Shown here piece by piece: positions 1 to 11,151 of a DNA stretch of 64,000 bases. The notes below the pieces were generated by a model. That model worked only from the letters and a program-made list of their open reading frames with translations. It made no database searches and was not told where the DNA came from. Source of the stretch: Candidatus Thiodiazotropha sp. (ex Codakia rugifera) (GTDB taxonomy: Bacteria; Pseudomonadota; Gammaproteobacteria; Chromatiales; Chromatiaceae). The translations under genes were made by a program, and so were the position numbers. Numbering within the stretch: position 1 is the stretch's first letter; every line of letters begins with the position of its first letter. The stretch spans positions 372,001 to 436,000 of the forward strand of contig JAHXHN010000003.1 in assembly GCA_025656675.1 (NCBI GenBank). The letters run 5' to 3'.

Positions 1-4
1 CGTA

Positions 5-34
5 TTTGTGTTAATTCGCGTTCATTTGCGGTCA
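5..34. repeat. Three imperfect 10-bp direct repeats
   Basis: Three consecutive decamers of the form TTYGYGTTMA/TTTGCGGTCA follow one another with a 10-base period at the left edge, just beyond the stop of the first gene. Only three copies are visible because the window starts here, so the array may extend leftward. No function can be assigned. Confidence 0.35.
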
Positions 35-52
35 ATTTTCTAATCTATTGCG

Positions 53-346
53 CTATTCTTCACTCTCTCGCTTGACCTTGCCGATTCTTGAGATAGGAAC
101 TGTTTTCGTCTTTGGGGGTTCATCAGTGAAATAGGGGCGTTCTTGAACCTTTCTGCCACTATCATCGGCCAGCTCCTTTTCACGTGCAGTGATCAGACCT
201 AAACAGCTACGAATATCCTGTATTGTCTGATCCGACAGGGGATGCCTCAGGCCCTTATGTTCGGGGGTTACTTCACGCACGATAGTGGTTAGCAGCTTGC
301 GCATCACCATCATGATTTCCTGCTCTTTCTTAGATTCTTGGTTCAT
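53..346 (-). CDS. Small conserved hypothetical protein (97 aa)
   Basis: A soluble, charged 97-residue protein without signal peptide or membrane segment. The central stretch (about residues 35-60, with RHPLSDQTIQDIRSCLGLI) looks conserved, and the C-terminal third is basic and low in complexity. From memory, similar short proteins occur near ligA in other gammaproteobacteria and are sometimes labelled segregation/condensation protein A, but no ScpA domain is visible, so I do not adopt that name. The ATG is preceded by GGAAAA. It lies 78 bp beyond the ligA stop on the same strand and could be the last gene of the smc-zipA-ligA run. Function unknown. Confidence 0.6.
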   Translation of the reverse strand: MNQESKKEQEIMMVMRKLLTTIVREVTPEHKGLRHPLSDQTIQDIRSCLGLITAREKELADDSGRKVQERPYFTDEPPKTKTVPISRIGKVKRESEE

Positions 347-424
347 TGATTTTCCATGGGACCCTGGTATGGGTTGGTGAAACTAGCATGATAGCTGTGT
401 GGAATAAACGGGCAACCTGAAACG

Positions 425-3300
<2,876 letters not shown>

Positions 3301-3303
3301 GGG

Positions 3304-6300
3304 CTATAATGCGGCGAGTTGTGCCGCCTCCTCCACATCGACAGTAACCAAACGAGAAACACCCGGCTCATACATGGTGACTCCGGAAAGCTGATTGGCG
3401 ATCTCCATGGTGATCTTATTATGGGTGATGAATATGAATTGTACCTGATCCGACATAGCCTTCACCATATCGCAAAAACGTCCAACATTGGCATCATCCA
3501 ATGGCGCATCGACCTCGTCAAGCATACAGAATGGTGCCGGGTTGAGTTGAAAAATCGCAAATACCAGGGCCACTGCAGTGAGCGCCTTCTCACCACCGGA
3601 TAAGAGGTGAATATTGGTATTGCGCTTGCCCGGTGGGCGGGCCATTACCGTGACACCCGTATCCAGCAGATCCTCACCCGTCAGTTCCAGATAAGCGTGT
3701 CCACCCCCAAATAAACGAGGGAAAAGCTCTTTGATACCCGAGTTGACCTTATCGAACGTCTCCTTGAAACGGGTACGAGTCTCACGGTCTATTTTTCGTA
3801 TAGCATTCTCCAGGGTCTCCAGAGATCGAGTGATGTCCTCATCCTGCTCATCCAGGTATTTTAACCGTTCAGACTGTTCCTGAAACTCATCAATGGCCGC
3901 CAGATTGATCGGACCCAGGCGTTGAATACGAGAAGACAGACGCTCAACCTGCTCCTGCCATGCATCCTCATTGGCCTCTTCAGCCATGGTCTTGAAAAGC
4001 TCCTGGGCATCCAATCCACCTTCATGCAACTGCTCCTGCAAAGTCTTGCAACGAACACTGATTTCCTGGCTCTGCAGTCGTGCCTGATTGAGACGGTCAC
4101 GCCGCTCCTGAACTTGCTGTTCCGCTTTGTGGCGCTCCTGTTCCATTTCACGCAACCGGCCATCCACATCCTCTAGCCCCCGACGGACTTCATTCAACTC
4201 CTTGTCAACAGATGTCCGCTCTGTCAGCTTTTGATTCAGCATCGTGACCTGCTGCTGCAGAGGAGCCTCACTGCTTTCCAATGTGGCGTTCAGCTCATCA
4301 CGCCTTTGTGACATTTGAGTCAACTGACTACGGGTGCGTTCAAGACTCTGTGTCAGTGAAGTATGTGCGGTGCGCATCGATTCAACCTGCAGGGCCACTT
4401 GATGGGTGGAAGAGCGCTGATTGTTGAGACGTTCCCTGGCCCCAGATAGATGCTGACGCAACTCATCCCGCTCTATGACCAATGACTCACGGCGGCTGCC
4501 CAGCGTTTCAATAGCCTCCAAGGCCGCATGCAGGCGTTGACGCGTCTCCTCCATCAACTCGTGATCTGCGCTTATCTGTTCCGCAATCTCTTTCTGTTCG
4601 TGCTGAAGCTGTTCACGCCGTTGACGCAGGTGATCTGCTCGGGTGCGTTTACCACTCAAACCGGCTCGGATTTCAGAAAGCACCCGATTGACCTGATTGA
4701 AGCCTGCTTGTGCCTGTTCTCTGGTCTGTTCGGACTGCTTCAGCGCCTCTCTTCCTTGTTCCAGACTCTCCGAAAGTCCGGCAACCCGCTCCTCCTGCTC
4801 CTGTAGGATCAGTTTAAGGTGGCGGATCTCCTCTTCACGCGCCAATACGCCTGCACTCTCATCGGACTCACGGGTAATTCTCAGCCAATGTCGGCCAAGC
4901 CAGATTCCATCAGGTGTGACCAGTGATTCCCCAGGCTGCAGTGTATGGCGCTGATGCATGGCTGTCTGCAGATCCTCGGCCAGTTTAACACCGCCCAGCA
5001 GACTCTGGAGATTCAAAGGTGCATCGACTTTGGATAACAGGTAGTGACTGGCTGATCGTGTATCGCGTTCATCAGCGACACGGGTATCCCAAAAGGTCAA
5101 AGCGCCCTTTTGCAATTGCGAAAGTGGTTCCTGCAGTTGATTCAGATCGTCGACACAGACCGCCTGCAGGTGGAATCCCAGCACCACTTCAACCGCCTGC
5201 TGCCAGCGAGGTTCCACCTTGAGTTGTTGAGCAAGACGTCTGGCCGATTTTAATTGACTGTTTTCCAGCCACTGAGCGGCTTCACTACCCTGTTTTCCAA
5301 GCGCTGCCTGTTGCAGGGCTTCAAGTGAGGCCAGGCGTCCTTTTTTAGACTGAAAATCCGCTCTTGCCTGGTCCAACTGATTGGTGTGTTGGTGATTGTT
5401 CTCTCGTTGTTGATTAATCAGCGCTACCGATTTAGCAAGCTGTCCATGCAGGGTCTCTACCTCTGCCATTTGTGCAGCTTCATTGGACTCCAGTTCAGCA
5501 ATCTCGCTCAACAGACGGCTGTCGTCAAGACGACCCAACTCCTCATCGAGGCGTTGCAGTCGACGTTCCAGATTACCGCCCTGCTGTTCCAGATGGTTGA
5601 TTCGGGTACGTTCTACCTGTGCGGTCTGGGCCGGTTCTGCTGCCTGTTGATTGAACTGATCCCATTCACTCTGCCAGGTTTGCATGGCCTGCTCTGCCTG
5701 TGACAAAGCCTCAATCAATTGTGTTTCTTGACGACGCGCCTCATCGAGTTTCGGCTGCTCCTGCTGCAGATTGTTGTTCAAATCTGACAACCGCCCCTCG
5801 TCCTGAGCGCGATGGGCCTCGGATTCCTGCAATGCATGTTCGACTTGCTCAAGATCCTGTTGCTGCTGACGTTGTGAATCCCGGGCGAACTGGATTGCCT
5901 GTTCCAATCCACTGATCTCTGCACCCAGTCCATAGAATCGCCCCTGCACCTCGTTAAACTGATCATTCACTTCTGTGTGCTTTTCCCGGTCAGTTTCGAT
6001 CTCCGATTCCAGCTTGCGCTGCTCAGCAACAGCTGACTCGAGACGGTTCTGCAATTCTGCGATTTTACGCTCCCGCTGTTGCAACTCCTCATCCAGGGTA
6101 CGCCAACGCAAGGCCAGCAACTCGGCCTTGACCTGCCGCTCATGCTGTTTCAACGCCTGATACTTTTCAGCAGTAGCCGCCTGACGCTTTAAGTGTTGCA
6201 GTTGTTTGGCCACCTCTTCGCGCAGATCGGTCAGACGCTCCAGGTTTTCCCGGGTATGGCGAATACGGTTTTCAGTCTCCCGGCGACGCTCTTTGTATTT

Positions 6301-6813
6301 TGAGATACCTGCCGCCTCTTCCAGGAAGCTGCGTAGATCTTCCGGACGCGCCTCTATCAAGCGTGAGATCATACCCTGCTCGATGATGGAGTAACTGCGT
6401 GGTCCAAGACCGGTACCCAGGAAGAGATCGGTAATATCCCTGCGACGGCAGCGTACACTATTCAGATAGTAGAGAGACTGGCCATCTCTCGATACCAGAC
6501 GTTTTACGGAGATCTGATTGTATTGTGCGTATTGACCGCCAGCCTTACCCTCAGCATTGTCAAAAAGCAGTTCAATGGTCGCTGTGCCTACAGGTTTGCG
6601 TACACTCGAACCATTAAAGATGACATCCGCCATTGATTCGCCACGCAACATTTTGGCCGAGCTTTCGCCCATGACCCAACGGACGGCATCGATGACATTG
6701 GATTTTCCACATCCGTTTGGCCCAACGATACCTACCAGATTGCTTGGGATCGGTACAGTAGTTGGATCGACGAACGACTTAAACCCGGCGAGCTTGATTT
6801 TCTCCAGACGCAT
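3304..6813 (-). CDS. smc: Chromosome segregation ATPase SMC
   Basis: Structural-maintenance-of-chromosomes ATPase that compacts and helps segregate the chromosome, normally with ScpA and ScpB. The 1169-residue protein has the N-terminal Walker A (GPNGCGKSN, about residues 32-40), a first long coiled coil, a hinge (about 500-680), a returning coiled coil, then the signature LLSGGEKALTA and Walker B MLDEVDAPLDD at the C-terminal head. It is the first gene of the leftward smc-zipA-ligA run. The ATG lies about 160 bp from queF, which is divergent. Confidence 0.97.
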   Translation of the reverse strand: MRLEKIKLAGFKSFVDPTTVPIPSNLVGIVGPNGCGKSNVIDAVRWVMGESSAKMLRGESMADVIFNGSSVRKPVGTATIELLFDNAEGKAGGQYAQYNQISVKRLVSRDGQSLYYLNSVRCRRRDITDLFLGTGLGPRSYSIIEQGMISRLIEARPEDLRSFLEEAAGISKYKERRRETENRIRHTRENLERLTDLREEVAKQLQHLKRQAATAEKYQALKQHERQVKAELLALRWRTLDEELQQRERKIAELQNRLESAVAEQRKLESEIETDREKHTEVNDQFNEVQGRFYGLGAEISGLEQAIQFARDSQRQQQQDLEQVEHALQESEAHRAQDEGRLSDLNNNLQQEQPKLDEARRQETQLIEALSQAEQAMQTWQSEWDQFNQQAAEPAQTAQVERTRINHLEQQGGNLERRLQRLDEELGRLDDSRLLSEIAELESNEAAQMAEVETLHGQLAKSVALINQQRENNHQHTNQLDQARADFQSKKGRLASLEALQQAALGKQGSEAAQWLENSQLKSARRLAQQLKVEPRWQQAVEVVLGFHLQAVCVDDLNQLQEPLSQLQKGALTFWDTRVADERDTRSASHYLLSKVDAPLNLQSLLGGVKLAEDLQTAMHQRHTLQPGESLVTPDGIWLGRHWLRITRESDESAGVLAREEEIRHLKLILQEQEERVAGLSESLEQGREALKQSEQTREQAQAGFNQVNRVLSEIRAGLSGKRTRADHLRQRREQLQHEQKEIAEQISADHELMEETRQRLHAALEAIETLGSRRESLVIERDELRQHLSGARERLNNQRSSTHQVALQVESMRTAHTSLTQSLERTRSQLTQMSQRRDELNATLESSEAPLQQQVTMLNQKLTERTSVDKELNEVRRGLEDVDGRLREMEQERHKAEQQVQERRDRLNQARLQSQEISVRCKTLQEQLHEGGLDAQELFKTMAEEANEDAWQEQVERLSSRIQRLGPINLAAIDEFQEQSERLKYLDEQDEDITRSLETLENAIRKIDRETRTRFKETFDKVNSGIKELFPRLFGGGHAYLELTGEDLLDTGVTVMARPPGKRNTNIHLLSGGEKALTAVALVFAIFQLNPAPFCMLDEVDAPLDDANVGRFCDMVKAMSDQVQFIFITHNKITMEIANQLSGVTMYEPGVSRLVTVDVEEAAQLAAL

Positions 6814-6926
6814 GGGCGGCTAAGATACACCAAAGAGGGTGATTATTACAGGGGACAGTTCAATTTTTTACACTTTAACTAATGATTATAAGTTATTGTT
6901 TTTATTTGAATATAAAAGTCATGCTT

Positions 6927-6953
6927 TTGACCGGGCACAGGCTCACGTATAAT
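6927..6953 (+). promoter_or_regulatory. Probable sigma-70 promoter of queF
   Basis: TTGACC at 6927-6932 and a perfect TATAAT at 6948-6953 are separated by 15 bp (16 if TTTGAC is taken as the -35). The predicted start near 6960 leaves a very short leader before the queF ATG at 6986, so a preQ1 riboswitch has no room here. Confidence 0.55.
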
Positions 6954-6985
6954 TCCCGGCCATTTGACTGATGAGTGAAGAAACC

Positions 6986-7375
6986 ATGCCCAGCCAACCA
7001 AGCAAAGATCTGGAAACGTTTGATAATCCCCAGCCTGAAAGAGACTATACCATCCGTATTCATATCCCGGAGTTTACCTGCCTCTGCCCCAAGACCGGCC
7101 AGCCGGACTTTGCCGAGATGACCCTGGAGTACGTGCCTGACAAACGCTGCGTTGAGTTGAAGGCATTGAAGATGTATGTCTGGTCTTTTCGCGACCAGGG
7201 TGCATTCCATGAAGCGGTTACCAATGAAATCCTGAGTGACCTGGTCGGTGCAACCCAACCTCGTTATATGCGACTGACAGCCGAATTCAATGTCCGCGGC
7301 GGTATTTACACCACCGTAGTCGTCGATCACAGGGCTGAGGGCTGGACCCCTCCCCCACCTGTATCCGTACCCTGA
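6986..7375 (+). CDS. queF: 7-cyano-7-deazaguanine reductase QueF (short form)
   Basis: NADPH-dependent nitrile reductase that converts preQ0 to preQ1 in queuosine biosynthesis. The sequence shows the catalytic cysteine context [11 protein letters not shown] (the second Cys is the expected thioimide nucleophile) and the QueF signature [21 protein letters not shown] chose the ATG at 6986 rather than 6971: it gives 129 residues, the usual length of the short subfamily; it is preceded by GTGAAG; and the predicted transcript starts near 6960. The upstream ATG would add five residues. It stands alone, divergent from smc, with the sugar kinase 32 bp downstream. Confidence 0.93.
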   Translation: MPSQPSKDLETFDNPQPERDYTIRIHIPEFTCLCPKTGQPDFAEMTLEYVPDKRCVELKALKMYVWSFRDQGAFHEAVTNEILSDLVGATQPRYMRLTAEFNVRGGIYTTVVVDHRAEGWTPPPPVSVP

Positions 7376-7407
7376 ATGAACGGGCATGTTTCCATACCGA
7401 TGCTGAA

Positions 7408-8700
7408 TTGCCCAGTACGCACTTGAAAATTTTTATTGGCATTGATCTAGGCACTTCAGGCTGTCGCGCCATTGCCATCGATAACACCGGTACAGTCAAA
7501 TCTGTCATGACCAGCCCCTTACCGTTGTCGGTTGGGAAAAAGCCAGGGCAGCGTCAGCAGGAACCTGAACACTGGTGGCAAGCTGTCATCAAGCTGTTGC
7601 GCAAGATCAGTGAAGCTTGCAGTAACCACTCGATTGCAGCGATCGCTGTGGATGGCACCTCCTCGACATTGCTACTCAGTGACCGCCATGGGAATCCGGT
7701 CACCCCGGCATTGATGTACAACGACAGCCGCAGCCGGGAGTCACTGAGTACGTTGAAAAAGTGGGCACCCGAGGGAAGCCCGGTACTCAACGCAAACTCA
7801 AGCTTGGCCAAGCTGCTTCATCTGCGACAAAACCTATCCACAAACCACTACCTCGCCCTCCATCAAGCTGACTGGATCATAGGCAAGCTGTGCGGTAACT
7901 TTTCTGTCAGTGACGAAAACAATGCACTGAAGTTGGGCTATGATCCGATTCGACGGGAGTGGCCTGCCTGGATGGATGCATTGGCCATCCCACAGCAAAC
8001 CCTGCCAAAGGTTGTACCCAGTGCCACGATCATTGGTCGGCTCAGCCAACAGGCAGCCACAGTCACCCATCTGAAATGCGGCATCCCGATCGTTGCCGGC
8101 ACGACGGACAGCAATGCCGCTTTCATTGCCGCCGGTGCAGTAGAGATGGGTGATGCAGTTACCTCTCTCGGCAGCACACTGGTATTGAAGATCCTCTCTG
8201 ACAAACCGGTGTTTGCAGCTGAATACGGTGTTTACAGTCACCGGTTGGGTGAACAATGGTTAGTCGGTGGCGCTTCCAACAGCGGTGGTGCCGTGCTGAG
8301 TCACTACTTCACTGATACTGAGATAGTGTCACTGACCCAAGATCTGCAACCGGACAAACCCACTGGCCTCAACTACTACCCTTTACTGCAACCTGGTGAG
8401 CGTTTTCCCATCAGCGATGCCGATTATTCCCCGCGACTACTGCCTAGACCCGAGAGCGACCTGCTCTTCTTTCAGGGAATATTGGAAGGTATCGCCAGTA
8501 TTGAAAACGAAGGCTATCGATTGCTGCAACGTCTGGGTGCACCGAAACCCCAACGTATCATTTCAATGGGGGGTGGTGCCTTCAATGAACCCTGGCGAAA
8601 GATGCGGGAACAGATAATGGGTATCCCAGTGGTTAGAGCCAACCAACAAGAGGCAGCTTACGGCACTGCACTGCTGGCAATGAAAAGTATCGTTAAATAA
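7408..8700 (+). CDS. FGGY-family carbohydrate kinase
   Basis: ATP-dependent sugar kinase of the hexokinase/actin fold. The N-terminal phosphate-binding motif IGIDLGTSGCRAIAID, the second-domain motif AGTTDSNAAF (about residue 230) and the phosphate-2 region VTSLGSTLVLK are visible. At 430 residues it is shorter than XylB (about 485) and resembles the compact D-ribulokinase/xylulokinase-like group (SePSK type), so the pentulose substrate is a guess. No sugar transporter or isomerase gene is adjacent. The only reasonable in-frame starts are TTG codons (7408 or 7423); neither has a good ribosome binding site. It ends 120 bp before the DUF2235 gene. Confidence 0.8.
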   Translation: MPSTHLKIFIGIDLGTSGCRAIAIDNTGTVKSVMTSPLPLSVGKKPGQRQQEPEHWWQAVIKLLRKISEACSNHSIAAIAVDGTSSTLLLSDRHGNPVTPALMYNDSRSRESLSTLKKWAPEGSPVLNANSSLAKLLHLRQNLSTNHYLALHQADWIIGKLCGNFSVSDENNALKLGYDPIRREWPAWMDALAIPQQTLPKVVPSATIIGRLSQQAATVTHLKCGIPIVAGTTDSNAAFIAAGAVEMGDAVTSLGSTLVLKILSDKPVFAAEYGVYSHRLGEQWLVGGASNSGGAVLSHYFTDTEIVSLTQDLQPDKPTGLNYYPLLQPGERFPISDADYSPRLLPRPESDLLFFQGILEGIASIENEGYRLLQRLGAPKPQRIISMGGGAFNEPWRKMREQIMGIPVVRANQQEAAYGTALLAMKSIVK

Positions 8701-8746
8701 CCTTCTCTAATGTATGGATGAACAAAGACGCATGAAACGCTGAACG

Positions 8747-8760
8747 AGTGACAATTCACT
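8747..8760. promoter_or_regulatory. Inverted repeat upstream of the DUF2235-MBL-CHAT cassette
   Basis: AGTGA-caat-TCACT is a perfect 5-bp inverted repeat in the 120-bp gap before the DUF2235 gene. It may be an operator, but no clear -35/-10 pair could be placed around it. Confidence 0.25.
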
Positions 8761-8820
8761 GACCCTGGTCTATATATTGAATCTAATAAGAATTTAATAT
8801 TTGACCATGGAGCAGGCGCA

Positions 8821-9978
8821 ATGCGAAGAATCATTATATGTCTCGACGGAACCTGGGCCAGCCCCGACAACCTGGTGGAACGAGGCGACGGTTCAGAGGT
8901 TCACAAACCGTCCAATATACTCAAGACTTACCGGGCTGTGATGCCAAGATCCGAAGATCGGATCGACCAGATCTCATACTACGATGAAGGCGTGGGAGCC
9001 TTATCCGCCCAACGGGGTCTTCGCAACAAGGCGCTTGCAAAACTCGATTCACTGCTGGGTGGAGCATGGGGTGCAGGATTTGAGCAGAACATCGAGTCTG
9101 CATATAGCTTCATCGTCGGCAACAAACTGCCTGACGATGAAATTTTTGTATTTGGTTTCAGCCGAGGTGCTGGTCAGGCACGCAGTCTGTGCCGTTTCAT
9201 CGACTGGATGGGCGGCACCCTACAGAAACCGGATGCCTATTTTATTCCGGACTTTTTCAAGCACTACATCGAGACTGAAGCGGCCGAGGGGGCTGCCCAG
9301 CAATTCATGGATCAGCTGATTGCCACAGGTAAAAAGATTGCACCTCCAAACCCAACACGGGTCCGGTTTCTGGGTGTCTACGATACTGTACTGGCGCTGG
9401 GTTCCCGGTTACGCGCCGATTTTGATAACGATAAGAGAACCACGGCCCCCGGCCTGAGCTTCCATGTGGGGGAAAAGCCTCCCAAGATCGTCTCTGTGGC
9501 AAGACAGGCTCTCGCCATCGACGAACGTCGTACTGACTTCCGACCTGAAATCTGGCGAGGCGCCCATCCAGATCAATCGGTTGAACAGCGCTGGTTTCCC
9601 GGGGTACACACCAGTATTGGTGGAGGCTACGCAAATGATGGGCTTGCCAACGGGGCGCTGCGTTGGATGATCGAGGCCGCTGAACAGGAGGGTCTCGCTG
9701 TCGACAAGAAATTTCTCAGTTTCTATCGACCCTGGTTTGGTGATGAACGCAATGAGTCCTACACCGGCTTTATGAAGCTTCGTGGTTGGATAAGCAGCCT
9801 CAAAGGTGAAAGTGGAGATCGTGACCTGCTGGCCAGTGCCAGCTTTGCCGGACTGGATGTTCACGAGACGGCACTCAAGCTGCTCGCACATGACGACTCC
9901 TATCGACCGAAGAACCTGCTGGCACTGATTCGCAGCCGCCCTGACCTGGTTTCCCAACTGCCGACAGGCATTGTCTAA
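8821..9978 (+). CDS. DUF2235 alpha/beta-hydrolase (putative phospholipase/lipase)
   Basis: A predicted serine hydrolase of the DUF2235 family, whose characterised members include Tle1-type phospholipases. The 385-residue protein opens with the family motif IIICLDGTWASPDN. It has the nucleophile elbow GFSRGAG (Ser114), and VYDTV (Asp188) and PGVHTSIGGGY (His263) are plausible triad partners. No signal peptide or membrane helix is seen, so it is likely cytoplasmic unless exported by a dedicated system. The ATG follows GGAGCAGGCGC. It is the first gene of a same-strand cassette with the MBL-fold and CHAT genes (72-bp gap, then a 4-nt overlap). No VgrG, PAAR or T6SS adaptor gene is nearby, so a secreted-toxin role is not supported by context. 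Confidence 0.82.
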   Translation: MRRIIICLDGTWASPDNLVERGDGSEVHKPSNILKTYRAVMPRSEDRIDQISYYDEGVGALSAQRGLRNKALAKLDSLLGGAWGAGFEQNIESAYSFIVGNKLPDDEIFVFGFSRGAGQARSLCRFIDWMGGTLQKPDAYFIPDFFKHYIETEAAEGAAQQFMDQLIATGKKIAPPNPTRVRFLGVYDTVLALGSRLRADFDNDKRTTAPGLSFHVGEKPPKIVSVARQALAIDERRTDFRPEIWRGAHPDQSVEQRWFPGVHTSIGGGYANDGLANGALRWMIEAAEQEGLAVDKKFLSFYRPWFGDERNESYTGFMKLRGWISSLKGESGDRDLLASASFAGLDVHETALKLLAHDDSYRPKNLLALIRSRPDLVSQLPTGIV

Positions 9979-10050
9979 CCTTGCTACTGGCCCGCCGTTA
10001 ATCCCCGCTGGCTTCTATCAAGAAAACAATACGATAAGGGATGACACGAT

Positions 10051-11151
10051 ATGTTCCGACTTGAGGTGCTCCCTGCACGCTACGGTGATTGTATATGGAT
10101 TGAATACAGCGAAAACCCGGTACGGCGCATGTTGATCGACGGCGGTGCACCCGGTGTCTATAAAAAGGCGCTCAAACCAAGGCTCAAACAACTCCCAGAT
10201 ACTGACCGGGAGTTTGAACTGCTTGTCATCACCCATGTCGACTACGACCATATCCGCGGCATCATCGAACTGGCCCATGATGACAGTATGCCCTTCAAGG
10301 CCAAAGATGTCTGGTTCAACGGCTATAGGCACCTTCCTAAAAAGGATAACCCTGAAGTCCTGGCAGGCAAACACGGCGAGGAACTTACCGACTTGCTGTT
10401 GAAGAATGGCAACAGCTGGAATAGCCAGGGATTCGATGGCAATGCTGTTGTCATTCCGGATGATGGGAATCTGCCACAAATCAAATTCGATGGAGATCTA
10501 ACAGTAACCCTGATGGGGCCGACGATTCCGATGCTCGCGGATCTACGCAAAGATTGGGAGCACTCCTGTAAAGATATCCGTATCACCCCAGAGGAGTTGG
10601 AAGAGGCACGCAGAGAAGGTCGATACAAAACCCTCGGCGGTAAAGAGGTGGCAACAACCAAGCCGGAACGCCCCGATATTGAACAACTATTGAGGACCGA
10701 TTTTGAGGAAGACCCTTCTTCCGCGAATGGAAGCAGTATCGCACTGCTTGTTGAATACCAGGGTTATAGGGTGCTACTCGCCGGTGATGCCCATCCGAGC
10801 ACGCTGGTCAAATCGATCGATCGCTTGGGAGAGGAGAAACTGAAACTTGATGTCTGCAAGCTACCCCACCACGGCAGTCGGGGAAGTGTTAGCGCTGCAT
10901 TGATCAAACGTCTGGATTGCAAACGCTACATCTTCTCCTCGAACGGCGATCAATTCTACCACCCCCATCCCGAGGCAGTGGCGCGAGTCATCGAGTATGG
11001 TGGAGATCAACCGAAGCTGCTGTTCAACTACCATACCGACGAAACTGACATCTGGGACGACGATCTGCTGCGTAACGCCTATGGCTATGAAACGGTATAC
11101 CCGGATGGTGAGAAAGGTGGGATTGTGATTGAGAAAGGTGGCGACAAATGA
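10051..11151 (+). CDS. Metallo-beta-lactamase-fold hydrolase (ComEC-like MBL domain)
   Basis: A 366-residue soluble metal-dependent hydrolase. The metal-binding motif THVDYDHIRG (His62, Asp64, Asp66, His67) is intact. Later ligands are visible in AGDAHPS (Asp246), LPHHGSRG (His273/274) and FYHPHPEAV (His304/306), the pattern of the MBL domain of ComEC-like proteins. A charged insertion of about 90 residues (150-225) separates the two halves. Substrate unknown: nuclease or phosphodiesterase activity is possible for this fold. The stop overlaps the start of the CHAT gene (ATGA), implying translational coupling and a functional link. There are no ComEC membrane domains, so this is not a competence channel. 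Confidence 0.85.
   Translation: MFRLEVLPARYGDCIWIEYSENPVRRMLIDGGAPGVYKKALKPRLKQLPDTDREFELLVITHVDYDHIRGIIELAHDDSMPFKAKDVWFNGYRHLPKKDNPEVLAGKHGEELTDLLLKNGNSWNSQGFDGNAVVIPDDGNLPQIKFDGDLTVTLMGPTIPMLADLRKDWEHSCKDIRITPEELEEARREGRYKTLGGKEVATTKPERPDIEQLLRTDFEEDPSSANGSSIALLVEYQGYRVLLAGDAHPSTLVKSIDRLGEEKLKLDVCKLPHHGSRGSVSAALIKRLDCKRYIFSSNGDQFYHPHPEAVARVIEYGGDQPKLLFNYHTDETDIWDDDLLRNAYGYETVYPDGEKGGIVIEKGGDK

Noticed and set aside
6814-6985. Possible preQ1 riboswitch upstream of queF
   Set aside because: The best promoter puts the transcript start near 6960, leaving about 25 nt before the chosen ATG; the CCGGG/CCCGG pairing overlaps the promoter itself.
8821-9978. DUF2235 protein as a type VI secretion effector (Tle1)
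   Set aside because: No VgrG, PAAR, Hcp, immunity-type lipoprotein or T6SS adaptor gene is adjacent; the neighbours are MBL and CHAT genes.
10051-11151. MBL protein as competence protein ComEC
   Set aside because: Only the soluble MBL-like domain is present; the ComEC membrane channel domains are absent.
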